A DNA stretch of 64,000 bases from Butyrivibrio sp. AE3009 (GTDB lineage Bacteria > Bacillota > Clostridia > Lachnospirales > Lachnospiraceae), in the NCBI RefSeq assembly GCF_000420845.1, contig NZ_ATVS01000002.1, positions 62,001-126,000 on the forward strand, written 5' to 3'. Below, one piece after another: positions 9,277 through 17,835 of the stretch. The notes beneath the pieces were generated by a model. The model worked only from the letters and a program-made list of their open reading frames with translations, made no database searches and was not told the origin of the DNA. How positions within the stretch are numbered: the first letter of the stretch is position 1; each line of letters begins with the position of its first letter. The position numbers and the translations under genes are program-made.

Positions 9277-10764
9277 ATGGAATTAGTAGAAAACTTATCT
9301 CACAAAGCGCAGAGACAGGCATTTAGCCTATTGATTGATAGATTTCTTGCAAATCTCGACAAAGCTGAGAACAGAACAGAAACGTATTTAAAACTCGTAG
9401 ATCAGGCAGAGAAATTCTGGGGGAAAGATGGAGCAAGAAAGGACAAGCTTGATCAGGTAAGAGCAGCTTTCAAGGACCCTGACAATAGATGGGTCAAGTT
9501 TATAAATAAAGTAGTTGATGAGACAGATCCTCATGTTGCCAAGATGACAATGCTCAACCTTGGTTATGAGGCCTTTTTCAGAGGTACCAAGATGATCAGG
9601 GCAAACAGAGAAAAGTACGGATGCAATATCCCATGGCTTATTCTATTTGATCCTACAAGCGCCTGCAACATGCACTGCCAGGGCTGTTGGTCCGGTACTT
9701 ATGGTCCTAAGCATAATCTGTCTTTTGAAGATATGGATAAGATTGTTACCCAGGGAAAAGAGCTTGGTGTTTACCTATACATGATGACAGGCGGAGAGCC
9801 ACTTGTAAGAAAAAAGGATGTACTTCGCCTTGCTGAAAAACACAATGATGTTGAGTTCTCTATTTTTGACAACTCCACTTTAATTGATGAGGACTTCTGT
9901 AAGGAAGTTGTAAGACTTGGAAATATCACGTTCCAGCTTTCTATCGAGGGTACTCCTGATACAAATGATGCGAGACGTGGAATTGGTCATTATGACGCTG
10001 CAATGAAAGCCATGGACCTGTTTAAGAAATACGGAATTGTCTATGGAACTTCCATCTGCTATACAAGAAATAATATCGAGGCAGTAACTGACCCTAAGTT
10101 CATCGAGTTCATAGCTGAAAAAGGCGCAAGATTCGGATTCTTTTTCCACTATATGCCAGTAGGAAATAATGCGGTACCAGAGCTTATGCCTACTGTAGAG
10201 CAGAGAAGAAAGATGGTAGATCAAATCAGATACCTTAGAAGTGACAAGTGCGATATAGGGTTCTTCCCTATGGATTTCCAGAATGATGGAGAGGCAGTTG
10301 GTGGCTGTATCGCTGGCGGAAGAAACTACTTCCATATCAATTCAAGTGGAGATGCAGAGCCCTGCGTATTTATCCACTTCTCCAACACTAATATCCATAC
10401 TCATTCAATACTTGAGATGCTTCAGAGTCCTCTTTTCATGGAATATCACAAGGGACAGCCATTCAATAAGAATCATTTGAGACCATGCCCGATGCTTGAG
10501 AATCCTGAGCTCCTTAGAGAGATGGTCGCAAGATCCGGAGCCCATGGCACCAATGAAGAATCAGAGGAAAGCGTTGAACACCTCTGCGCAAAGTGCGATA
10601 ATTATTCAAAAGAGTGGGGACCTGTAGCAGATGATATCTGGGCTCGCCAGAAGCACTATAGAAAAGCATACGAAAACTATGCAAAAGAAAATATAGAGAG
10701 CGCAGAAAAGCTGGAATTTCCTGAGGTTCATAAAAAAAATAAAAAGGAAAACAAAGGCGCGTAA
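9277..10764 (+). CDS. Radical SAM enzyme with C-terminal Cys-rich extension
   Basis: This is a 495-residue enzyme. The radical SAM cluster motif is Cys130-x3-Cys134-x2-Cys137 (CNMHCQGC), followed by MTGGEPL, the SAM-binding GGE motif. A helical N-terminal region (1-115) precedes the barrel. After the barrel, further cysteines (CIAGGRNYFHINSSGDAEPC and a closing CAKC) resemble a SPASM/twitch-type auxiliary iron-sulfur region. The ATG follows GGGGAGG. A degV-type gene begins 18 bp downstream on the same transcript and the TetR gene is divergent. A role in modifying a lipid or peptide is possible, but the substrate cannot be read from the sequence. Confidence 0.85.
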   Translation: MELVENLSHKAQRQAFSLLIDRFLANLDKAENRTETYLKLVDQAEKFWGKDGARKDKLDQVRAAFKDPDNRWVKFINKVVDETDPHVAKMTMLNLGYEAFFRGTKMIRANREKYGCNIPWLILFDPTSACNMHCQGCWSGTYGPKHNLSFEDMDKIVTQGKELGVYLYMMTGGEPLVRKKDVLRLAEKHNDVEFSIFDNSTLIDEDFCKEVVRLGNITFQLSIEGTPDTNDARRGIGHYDAAMKAMDLFKKYGIVYGTSICYTRNNIEAVTDPKFIEFIAEKGARFGFFFHYMPVGNNAVPELMPTVEQRRKMVDQIRYLRSDKCDIGFFPMDFQNDGEAVGGCIAGGRNYFHINSSGDAEPCVFIHFSNTNIHTHSILEMLQSPLFMEYHKGQPFNKNHLRPCPMLENPELLREMVARSGAHGTNEESEESVEHLCAKCDNYSKEWGPVADDIWARQKHYRKAYENYAKENIESAEKLEFPEVHKKNKKENKGA

Positions 10765-10782
10765 TTGCTTGGGGGAAAGAAA

Positions 10783-11625
10783 ATGATAAAAATACTGTCA
10801 GATAGTACTTGTGATCTGTCAAAGGAACTGGTTCAGAGATACAACATAGGAATAATTCCGCTTTATGTAAGACTAGGAGATGAGGAGTACCTGGATGGCG
10901 TCAATATTACTCCTGAACAGATCTATAAGTGGTCTGATGAACATCGGGAAACGCCCAAGACAGCAGCAGCCAGCATTGAAGATATCTCAAAATTCCTGGA
11001 TCCTGCGGGTTCGGATGAATATATTGTTTTTACTATATCTTCGTCCATGTCAGTAAACTTCAATAATGTAAGGCTTGCGGCGCAGGAACTTGGCATGTCT
11101 GACAGAGTTCATGTCATAGATTCAGCCAATCTTTCCACCGGAGTTGGCCTGTTGGTAGTATATGCGGCAGAACTGGCTAAAGAGGGAAAGGCAGCTAAAG
11201 AAATTGTTGAAGAGATAGAGAATACCAGGGATAAGGTCAGAGCAAGTTTTGTAATCGATACCCTTGTCTACCTTCATAGAGGTGGTCGCTGTTCGGGGCT
11301 TGCAGCCTTCTTTGGTACGACATTAAAGATCCATCCACGCATTGCAGTAACTGACGGAGCAATGCACCCGGAAAAGAAATATCGCGGATCCAGCAGACGC
11401 TATGTGCTTGATTATGTCAAAGACATGGAGGCTGATCTAGAGAATGCCAGACCTGAGCGTGTGTTCATAACCCATTCAGGATGCGACAGGGAAGTTGTTG
11501 AAGCTGTAAGAGAGTATCTTAGCGGCCTCGGCGTGTTTAAAGAAATCCTTGAAACCCGCGCAGGAAGCGTTGTTTCATCTCATTGTGGTCCAGGAACATT
11601 GGGAGTACTGTTTATCTCAAAATGA
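10783..11625 (+). CDS. DegV-family fatty-acid-binding protein
   Basis: This is a 280-residue protein with the DegV signature SDSTCDL near the start, PLYV, TAAAS and HRGGRCSG in the middle, and a C-terminal HSGC...SSHCGPGTLG region. DegV (FakB-like) proteins hold one fatty acid between two domains and may present it to a fatty-acid kinase. A TTG at 10765 is possible, but GGGGGAAAG (10771-10779) points to the ATG at 10783. It follows the radical SAM gene by 18 bp and probably shares its TetR control. Confidence 0.88.
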   Translation: MIKILSDSTCDLSKELVQRYNIGIIPLYVRLGDEEYLDGVNITPEQIYKWSDEHRETPKTAAASIEDISKFLDPAGSDEYIVFTISSSMSVNFNNVRLAAQELGMSDRVHVIDSANLSTGVGLLVVYAAELAKEGKAAKEIVEEIENTRDKVRASFVIDTLVYLHRGGRCSGLAAFFGTTLKIHPRIAVTDGAMHPEKKYRGSSRRYVLDYVKDMEADLENARPERVFITHSGCDREVVEAVREYLSGLGVFKEILETRAGSVVSSHCGPGTLGVLFISK

Positions 11626-11702
11626 TGGGAACAAAGGATTTGTTATTGTGGCATGAGAGCGAGTTTTTAATATTTATTACCGGTTTTCATTGGCTGATCG
11701 GG

Positions 11703-11748
11703 AATATTACCTGTTTTCGGAAGAATTACGGGTAATATTTTTCTTTTT
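11703..11748 (+). terminator. Intrinsic terminator after degV
   Basis: Perfect 9-bp arms AATATTACC (11703-11711) and GGTAATATT (11731-11739) are followed by TTTCTTTTT. The rest of the gap (11749-11836) holds no feature I can name. Confidence 0.85.
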
Positions 11749-11836
11749 CCAGGGAATATTTCCAAGTGACGCCGGCGGAAGAGATTGCGGGGGTGACGAG
11801 CAAGCTGCGATGCAAATTAGCAACGCCAGAAGACAC

Positions 11837-11867
11837 AAAAAAAGGAAGCGATAAACGCTTCCTTTTT
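11837..11867 (-). terminator. Terminator of tRNA-Met (works in both directions)
   Basis: AAGGAAGCG and CGCTTCCTT pair around ATAAA, with an A run on the left (a T run for the minus-strand transcript) and TTTTT on the right. It lies just beyond the 3' end of the tRNA. Confidence 0.8.
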
Positions 11868-11869
11868 AG

Positions 11870-11943
11870 TAGCGAGAGGGGGACTTGAACCCTCGACACC
11901 GCGGGTATGAACCGCGTGCTCTAGCCAGCTGAGCTACCTCGCC
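11870..11943 (-). tRNA. tRNA-Met (CAT), elongator type
   Basis: This 74-nt cloverleaf reads on the minus strand from GGCGAGG. The D arm contains AGCTCAGCTGGCTAGAGC. The anticodon stem CGCGG/CCGCG carries the loop TTCATAC with anticodon CAT, and the T arm contains GGTTCAAGTCC. The 5' end pairs with the 3' acceptor arm, unlike an initiator tRNA with a C:A mismatch, so elongator Met is favoured. A tRNA-Ile with a modified CAT anticodon cannot be fully ruled out. CCA is not encoded. Confidence 0.93.
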
Positions 11944-11982
11944 ATATTTATTTCGTGACTGCTTGCCGCAGCCGACTTAGAT

Positions 11983-12012
11983 ACTATAACTCGATGTAGG
12001 TATATTTGTCAA
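11983..12012 (-). promoter_or_regulatory. Promoter of tRNA-Met
   Basis: Read on the minus strand, TTGACA (12007-12012) and TATAGT (11983-11988) are separated by 18 bp, about 40 bp upstream of the tRNA. Confidence 0.75.
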
Positions 12013-12210
12013 CAAGATTTTTGAGAAATTTTGAGGAATTTTTTTATTGAGTAAATTTGAGCAAAATTGCGTTATAGCCTGCGCCGGAAGGGGGCTATTT
12101 TATCGTCTTTTAAGAATTGAGCCGGATAAGTATGTAAATTGTGTGCAAGAAGCATAGTATAATAGTGGAAGGATATGTTTATTCAAATAATTTGGTGAAA
12201 GGACTAAACT

Positions 12211-13158
12211 ATGGATTTGGCAACGGGAAATACCTTTTACTTTGATTTTGAAGTGGCCTTCATGCAGTTTTTGCAGAGCATATTTGGAGGGTTTGCTCTG
12301 AGTGTGATTTCCTTCTTTTCATATTTCGGAGAAGAGATGGTGCTGGTGCTGGTCATGGGCTTTATCTATTGGGGCTATGACAAGAAAATGGGTAATTATG
12401 TGGGAACCAGCATTTTGCTTGGCTGCGTCCTTAATCCGCTTCTCAAGAATATTTTTGTGAGAAGAAGGCCATATTTTGACAACCCGCAGATCAAGTGCCT
12501 AAGGCCCGTTGAAAAGAACGCTGATATCTATGACATTGCGGCGCAGGGGTTCTCTTTTCCCAGCGGACATTCCACCAACAGTGTGTCGGCTTATTCTTCC
12601 ATGGCAAAGTACAAGAAGAACAAAGTGCTGCTTGGAATTGCCATTGTTATGCCGCTTCTTGTGGGCCTGTCCAGAATGACGGTGGGTGTTCATTATCCCA
12701 CGGATGTGCTCTGCGGATGGCTGTCGGGATTGGTTGTGGTTTTCCTGGTTTCATTTCTGCAAAATAAGATCCCTGAGGAAAAAGAGTGGCTGCTTAATCT
12801 GATAATATTCCTTATAGCGGCGCTGGGATTTTTCTATTGTAAGACCGATGACTATTACTCCAGCCTGGGACTTCTTGGAGGATTTTTCCTCTCAAGAGAA
12901 TTTGACAAGTTAGTTGTGCATTTCAGGAATTCGAAGAAGCCGGTAAGGATAATTGTGAGAGTTATCGCGGGAGCAGCACTGTTTCTTGCACTTACCAAGA
13001 TCCTTAAAATGCCGTTTTCTTCAGAGTTTTTGTCGTCACCTACGCTGGCTGCTTACTGCGTAAGATTTTTGAGATATCTGATATCATGCTTTGTGGCTGT
13101 GGGAGTTTATCCGCTGATTTTTGCAAAGTTTGATAAGTTCTGGAAAGAGGAGGCGTGA
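12211..13158 (+). CDS. PAP2-family membrane phosphatase
   Basis: This 315-residue polytopic membrane protein carries the three PAP2 motifs: K-x6-RP (KNIFVRRRP), PSGH, and SR-x5-H-x3-D (SRMTVGVHYPTD). These form the phosphatase site, which usually faces outward and acts on lipid phosphates such as undecaprenyl pyrophosphate or phosphatidic acid. Several further transmembrane segments follow the motifs. A TATAAT box lies at 12158-12163. The stop codon abuts a GH13 gene, with which it is presumably co-transcribed. Confidence 0.85.
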   Translation: MDLATGNTFYFDFEVAFMQFLQSIFGGFALSVISFFSYFGEEMVLVLVMGFIYWGYDKKMGNYVGTSILLGCVLNPLLKNIFVRRRPYFDNPQIKCLRPVEKNADIYDIAAQGFSFPSGHSTNSVSAYSSMAKYKKNKVLLGIAIVMPLLVGLSRMTVGVHYPTDVLCGWLSGLVVVFLVSFLQNKIPEEKEWLLNLIIFLIAALGFFYCKTDDYYSSLGLLGGFFLSREFDKLVVHFRNSKKPVRIIVRVIAGAALFLALTKILKMPFSSEFLSSPTLAAYCVRFLRYLISCFVAVGVYPLIFAKFDKFWKEEA

Positions 13159-13160
13159 CT

Positions 13161-14471
13161 ATGTGGGCTTATGAGACATCTTTTTATCAGATATATACGC
13201 TGGGCTTTTGCGGAGCACCCTTTGAAAATGACGGGGAGCTGCAGCACAGAATACTGAAGGTCCTGGATTGGATTCCTCATCTTAAAAAGCTGGGAGTCGG
13301 CGCAGTATTATTTAACCCTGTGTTTGAATCCGATACCCATGGCTACAATACAAGGGATTACAAAAAAATCGATGTGCGCCTTGGAACCAATGAGGATTTC
13401 AAAAAAGTATGCGATGCCCTTCACAAGGAAGGGATAAAGATTGTTCTTGATGCAGTGTTTAATCATGCGGGACGAGGCTTTTGGGGCTTTAAGGATGTTC
13501 TGGAAAAACGCTGGGATTCCCGGTACAAGGACTGGTTTAACATAAGCTTTGAGGGAAACAGTAATTATAATGACGGTCTGTGGTATGAGGGCTGGGAAGG
13601 CAATTATGACCTTGTTAAGCTTAATCTGCGCAATCCTGCGGTGGCGGACTATCTTCTTGAGAGTGCCAAATTCTGGGTTGATGAATTCGGAGTTGACGGA
13701 CTTCGCCTGGATGTGGCCTATTGCCTTGACCCTGAGTTTATTAAGAGGCTTCGAAGGGAAAGCGCCGGCTGGAAAGAGGACTTTTTCCTCATGGGTGAGA
13801 TGATAGGTGGTGATTACAACCGCATTGTGGGGGATGAGCTGTGCCATTCCGCGACTAACTATGAGTGCTACAAGGGAATGCATTCGGCGCTTAACAGTAT
13901 GAACCTCTTTGAAATCGTTCATTCACTCCTAAGGCAGTTTGGGCCGGAGAACTGGACATTATACAGAGGCAAGCACCTTCTGTCCTTCGTTGACAATCAT
14001 GATGTCAGCAGGATTGCCAGCATCTTGCAGAGGCCTGAGCATTTGAAGCTCATATATACTCTGATGTTTGGAATGCCTGGAATACCTACGATCTACTACG
14101 GAAGTGAGTGGGCCACCAAGGCGGACAAATCTCAGGGTGATCCGGCGCTAAGACCTTGTTTTGATAAGCCGGAGTGGACAGAGCTTACAGATACGATAGC
14201 TGCACTTTGCAAGGCCAAGAACTCCTGCAAGGCCCTAAGTTATGGCGATTTCAAGTCACTGGTTCTTACCAACAGGCAGTGCATATTTGAGAGAGAATGC
14301 GACGGTGACAGAGCGCTGGTTGTGATAAATGCGGATGAAAATCCCTTCCATGCGGATTTCAATGCAAGAGCCGGCAGGGGAATAGATCTGATAACAGGCT
14401 CTGCCATAGATTTTGGCGGCGGTCTGGATATTCCGGCATATACAGGCTATATTATCGGTAACCTTGACTGA
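13161..14471 (+). CDS. GH13 alpha-amylase-family glycosidase
   Basis: This is a 436-residue TIM-barrel enzyme without signal peptide, so it acts in the cytoplasm. The family sites are intact: DAVFNH (region I), GLRLD with nucleophile Asp184, acid/base Glu213 (GEMIG) and FVDNHD with Asp281. A GTG at 13155 is possible, but GAGGAGG at 13147-13153 is correctly spaced for the ATG at 13161. The short length and absent accessory domains suit an intracellular oligo-alpha-glucan or maltodextrin hydrolase or transferase. Its exact substrate is not readable. It follows the PAP2 gene with almost no gap. Confidence 0.87.
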   Translation: MWAYETSFYQIYTLGFCGAPFENDGELQHRILKVLDWIPHLKKLGVGAVLFNPVFESDTHGYNTRDYKKIDVRLGTNEDFKKVCDALHKEGIKIVLDAVFNHAGRGFWGFKDVLEKRWDSRYKDWFNISFEGNSNYNDGLWYEGWEGNYDLVKLNLRNPAVADYLLESAKFWVDEFGVDGLRLDVAYCLDPEFIKRLRRESAGWKEDFFLMGEMIGGDYNRIVGDELCHSATNYECYKGMHSALNSMNLFEIVHSLLRQFGPENWTLYRGKHLLSFVDNHDVSRIASILQRPEHLKLIYTLMFGMPGIPTIYYGSEWATKADKSQGDPALRPCFDKPEWTELTDTIAALCKAKNSCKALSYGDFKSLVLTNRQCIFERECDGDRALVVINADENPFHADFNARAGRGIDLITGSAIDFGGGLDIPAYTGYIIGNLD

Positions 14472-14473
14472 GG

Positions 14474-14499
14474 CGTCAAATATAGGAGCTGATTTGACG
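14474..14499 (+). terminator. Weak hairpin after the GH13 gene
   Basis: CGTCAAAT and ATTTGACG form a perfect 8-bp stem just after the stop codon, but no T run follows. It could end the transcript poorly or protect the 3' end. Confidence 0.4.
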
Positions 14500-14528
14500 T
14501 AGCCTACAGTCTGTGATATCTTTTTCTA

Positions 14529-14746
14529 CGTGCATAGGTGCTGCGTGGTAAGAATCAATTTCCTGTGACCTTACTGCCAGCCTAACAAGGAACCGGGTGG
14601 AACTCCCGGACAGTGCCGCTACTGTGACAGCCAGATACTTGCCCATGCACAGGCACATGTACTTCCTCGCGACCAGGGAAGGTGCTGCGAATAACTTGCA
14701 CGCATGAGCCTTTGTGGATGTATTTCCACAAGGGCTTTTCTTTTGT
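14529..14746 (+). promoter_or_regulatory. Cobalamin riboswitch with terminator
   Basis: The leader carries the cobalamin aptamer core: AGGTGCTGCG near the start and the B12-box-like block (GGAACCGGGTGGAACTCCCGG, then CAGTGCCGCTACTGTGACAG) at about 14588-14630. The outer stem is CGTGCA (14529-14534) with TGCACG (14697-14702). A terminator stem (AGCCTTTGTGG/CCACAAGGGCT, 14707-14736, then TTTTC) follows. With cobalamin bound, the downstream importer genes are expected to be switched off. The corrinoid-type ABC genes directly after it support the assignment. Confidence 0.88.
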
Positions 14747-14786
14747 CGCCCGGAAGTCTCAATTACATTTTTATTGGAGGATAATT

Positions 14787-15869
14787 ATGAAAAAGAAACT
14801 TTTGAGCGTAGTTATGAGTGCAGCCATCATTGCAGGCGTGCTTGCAGGCTGCGGAGAGACTGCTACTGCACCTGCACCCGTTGAGAGCGAGGTTACTACA
14901 GAGGCACCTGCTGCAGATGCTACAGAGGCTGTAGAAGCTGTAGAGTCCGGAGCAGAGGAAGCAACAACTGAAGAAGTTGCAGCAGAAGGAACAGTTCAGG
15001 ACAGAGCAGGTAACGACATCGTGATCCCTGAGACTGTCGATTCCATCATCTCAATGGCACCTTCTATCACAAGAACACTTATAGATTTTGGTCTTGCAGA
15101 CAAGATCGTTGCCTGCGATACTTATTCTTATGGAAGCTATGGATCTGCACTTAAGGAGGATATTCCCCAGTTCGATATGATGGCTCCCGATCAGGAAGCA
15201 ATCGTTATGCTTGGAGCAGACCTTGTTCTTACTTCCGGTATGAGCGCAGCTCACGGAAACGACGTATTTGAGTCTGTCAAGGAAGCCGGCGTATGCGTTG
15301 CCGATATTCCCAGCAGTGCATCAATAGAAGATATCAAAAAAGACATTCTTTTCATCGGACAGTGCGTTGGCAAGGACAGCGAAGCAGAGACCGTTTGCAA
15401 AAATATGGATGAAGCCATCGCCACAATCTCAGACCTTGCAGCACAGATTCCTGAGGAGGAGAGAAAGACAGTACTCTTTGAACTCTATACTCCTTCTGCT
15501 GAGAATCCGGTGATCTACACTGCAGGTAACGGAACCTACATCAATGAGATGCTTGAGATCATCGGAGCCAAGAATGTTGCCGCAGAGGAGACCGATCAGT
15601 GGCCTGCCCTTAACGAGGAGGCAGCAGTTCTTATGAACCCTGATGTTATCCTTACAGCTGATATGTACACACCTGATGTTATTAACACAATTCTTACGAT
15701 GGAAGGCTGGGAGAACGTTAACGCCATCGTCAACAAGGAAGTCTATGAGATCGATTCCGATTCCGTAAATCAGCCCAACGAGCATGTTATCTCAGCTATG
15801 GTTGCCATGGCTAAGGCTATTTATCCCGATGTTTTTGCAGCGGTTGAGGACCCTTTTGATGGAGAGTAA
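14787..15869 (+). CDS. btuF: Cobalamin ABC transporter substrate-binding lipoprotein
   Basis: This is a 360-residue lipoprotein. The start is the ATG at 14787 after TTGGAGG; the longer frame from 14682 would run through the riboswitch terminator and is rejected. The signal peptide ends in VLAGC (Cys22). An Ala/Glu/Thr-rich linker (about 25-75) tethers a class III binding-protein fold (BtuF/FhuD type) beginning at TVQDRAGNDIVIPE. The first gene after a cobalamin riboswitch, followed by FecCD-type permease and ATPase genes, makes cobalamin or another corrinoid the likely ligand. Without the riboswitch, an iron-chelate would be equally plausible. Confidence 0.82.
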   Translation: MKKKLLSVVMSAAIIAGVLAGCGETATAPAPVESEVTTEAPAADATEAVEAVESGAEEATTEEVAAEGTVQDRAGNDIVIPETVDSIISMAPSITRTLIDFGLADKIVACDTYSYGSYGSALKEDIPQFDMMAPDQEAIVMLGADLVLTSGMSAAHGNDVFESVKEAGVCVADIPSSASIEDIKKDILFIGQCVGKDSEAETVCKNMDEAIATISDLAAQIPEEERKTVLFELYTPSAENPVIYTAGNGTYINEMLEIIGAKNVAAEETDQWPALNEEAAVLMNPDVILTADMYTPDVINTILTMEGWENVNAIVNKEVYEIDSDSVNQPNEHVISAMVAMAKAIYPDVFAAVEDPFDGE

Positions 15870-16893
15870 TAAACTCGTAAAAAGTAAAAAAATATACATC
15901 ATCACCGCCGGCCTTATTGGGCTGGCGGCCCTTTTATCGGGGATATGCATAGGTAGTGTCAACCTGCATGTTTCGGATATATGGCAGGTGGTATGCTATA
16001 AGCTTTTTGGTGCTGAGCCGGATCCTTCCTTCAACGCGTCAATTGTTCCTATAGTGTGGGAGATCAGGATTCCCAGGGTTCTCTGCGCCTTTTTGGTGGG
16101 AGGAGCACTCTCAGTCAGCGGCGCCGTGATCCAGGCAATCCTTCAGAATCCTCTGGCTTCTTCCTATACCCTTGGTGTTTCCTCGGGAGCATCCTTTGGC
16201 GCTGCGCTGGTAATAGTTACGGGGATAACAGGAACGTTCTTAAATGTTTTTCTTTTGCCGGTCACGGGCTTTGCCTTCGGACTAATGACGATCCTTTTGG
16301 TGCTCTTCATAGCATCAAGACTGGACGTGGGGCTCAAAAATCACACCATCATTCTGTTCGGAATGGTGTTTTCACTGTTTGTAAATGCGCTGATGACGAT
16401 GATCAGCGCTCTTAATAAGAGCCATATGCAGAGGCTCATCCTTTGGCAAATGGGCTCCTTTTCAGGAAGAAGATGGATACATGTGGCAATTCTGCTGGGC
16501 TTTAGCCTCTTGTGTACTGTTGCAATAGCCTTTTTTGCAAGGGAACTGGATATAATGAGCTTCGGAGACGAAGAGGCTCTGGCGGTTGGTGTTGATGTCA
16601 AAAAGAACAAGATCATTCTTCTGATACTGTCATCTCTTCTTACCGGTGTGTCCGTGTGCTTCGTGGGCGTCATAGGATTTGTGGATCTGACAGTGCCACA
16701 TATCGTAAGAAGGGTGTTCGGCGCTTCCCACAGACTTGTAATTCCCATGTCCATGCTGATTGGCGGCAGCTTTATGACGATAGCTGACCTTTTTGCCAGG
16801 ACGATCCTTGCACCGGAGGAGATACCGGTTGGAGCGATCACAGCTCTGGTGGGCGCACCATTCTTTTTGTGGGTATATTTTGTAAAAAAATGA
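15859..16893 (+). CDS. btuC: Cobalamin ABC transporter permease (FecCD/BtuC family)
   Basis: This 344-residue membrane protein has about nine to ten hydrophobic segments and FecCD-family signatures, including PRVLCAFLVGGALSVSGAVI and the cytoplasmic coupling region GFVDLTVPHIVRRVFG. The ATG at 15859 lies 9 bp after TGAGGA and overlaps the end of the binding-protein gene by 11 bp. The frame extends upstream to 15784, but that part overlaps the binding-protein gene and is not used. It forms the transmembrane channel of the importer. Confidence 0.85.
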   Translation: MESNKLVKSKKIYIITAGLIGLAALLSGICIGSVNLHVSDIWQVVCYKLFGAEPDPSFNASIVPIVWEIRIPRVLCAFLVGGALSVSGAVIQAILQNPLASSYTLGVSSGASFGAALVIVTGITGTFLNVFLLPVTGFAFGLMTILLVLFIASRLDVGLKNHTIILFGMVFSLFVNALMTMISALNKSHMQRLILWQMGSFSGRRWIHVAILLGFSLLCTVAIAFFARELDIMSFGDEEALAVGVDVKKNKIILLILSSLLTGVSVCFVGVIGFVDLTVPHIVRRVFGASHRLVIPMSMLIGGSFMTIADLFARTILAPEEIPVGAITALVGAPFFLWVYFVKK

Positions 16894-16914
16894 GTTTCTG
16901 ATGCCGGAGATATT

Positions 16915-17739
16915 ATGAGTGAAAAGATAATTACCCTGTCCCATGTGAGTGCCGGTTATGGCCGTGGGGGAAAGGACAAAACAGAATATGTATTGAAGGA
17001 TTTCTCCCTGGACATATATGAAGGGAGGTGCCTCTGTATTCTTGGAAGCAATGGTAGCGGTAAGACTACGCTTCTTAGGACCATAGCGGGAATCCTTCCC
17101 TCTAAGGGGAGTATCAGCGTCTGCGGTCATGACATGAAAACGCTTAATCGCAAGCAGATAGCTTCCTACATTGCCTTTTTGTCCCAGATGTCTCAGGTAT
17201 ATTTTTCCTACAGCGTCTATGAGACTGTAATGCAGGGAAGATATGCTGCCGGCCAAAGCGGATTTATGGCTGACAGGGGACAGGACCGTGAGATTGTTGA
17301 GGAAACGCTTAAGTCCCTGGGACTTGAGAACATCAGAAACCGCCAGATCACTGAGTTGTCAGGCGGTCAGCTCCAGAGAGTGTTCCTGGCAAGAGCCATG
17401 GCCCAGAGAAGCCCCATACTTCTTCTGGATGAACCCATGAATCACCTTGATCTCAAGGTACAGGCGGAGTTTATGGAGTATCTTGGAGCCTTTGGAAATG
17501 GGGAGATCTTCTTCCGGGACGGAAAGAGCTATAAACCCACTATTGTAGGTGTTTTCCATGATATCACGCTGGCAGCGGATATTGCAGATGATGTTGCGGT
17601 GTTGAAGGGCGGAGAGCTGCTTTTTAGCGGCCCAAAGAGTGAGGTACTTACTAAGGATAGCCTCCTTCAGGCCTACGATTTTGACGTGGCGGCCCATATT
17701 TTGGAAAGAAATAAAAAAAGTATTTCGTTTTTCTTATAA
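16915..17739 (+). CDS. btuD: Cobalamin ABC transporter ATPase
   Basis: This is a 274-residue ATP-binding subunit with Walker A (GSNGSGKTT), Q-loop (FLSQ), signature LSGGQ, Walker B (ILLLDEP) and switch His (FHD). It begins 21 bp after the permease gene and completes the riboswitch-controlled importer, powering uptake at the inner face of the membrane. No clear terminator follows. Confidence 0.86.
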   Translation: MSEKIITLSHVSAGYGRGGKDKTEYVLKDFSLDIYEGRCLCILGSNGSGKTTLLRTIAGILPSKGSISVCGHDMKTLNRKQIASYIAFLSQMSQVYFSYSVYETVMQGRYAAGQSGFMADRGQDREIVEETLKSLGLENIRNRQITELSGGQLQRVFLARAMAQRSPILLLDEPMNHLDLKVQAEFMEYLGAFGNGEIFFRDGKSYKPTIVGVFHDITLAADIADDVAVLKGGELLFSGPKSEVLTKDSLLQAYDFDVAAHILERNKKSISFFL

Positions 17740-17835
17740 TTTCATACAGTCGGTGTATTTGATTTCGCGTCGTGCTATAGTATTGATATATGTGTAAATA
17801 TGCATGAAAAAGGCGACGCACGGCGGAGGAAAAAC

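Noticed and set aside
14682..14786. Extended N-terminus of the cobalamin-binding protein
   Set aside because: The extension would be encoded by the riboswitch and terminator; a lipoprotein signal with ribosome site starts at 14787.
15784..15858. Extended N-terminus of the permease
   Set aside because: It overlaps the end of the binding-protein gene out of frame, while the ATG at 15859 has a ribosome site.
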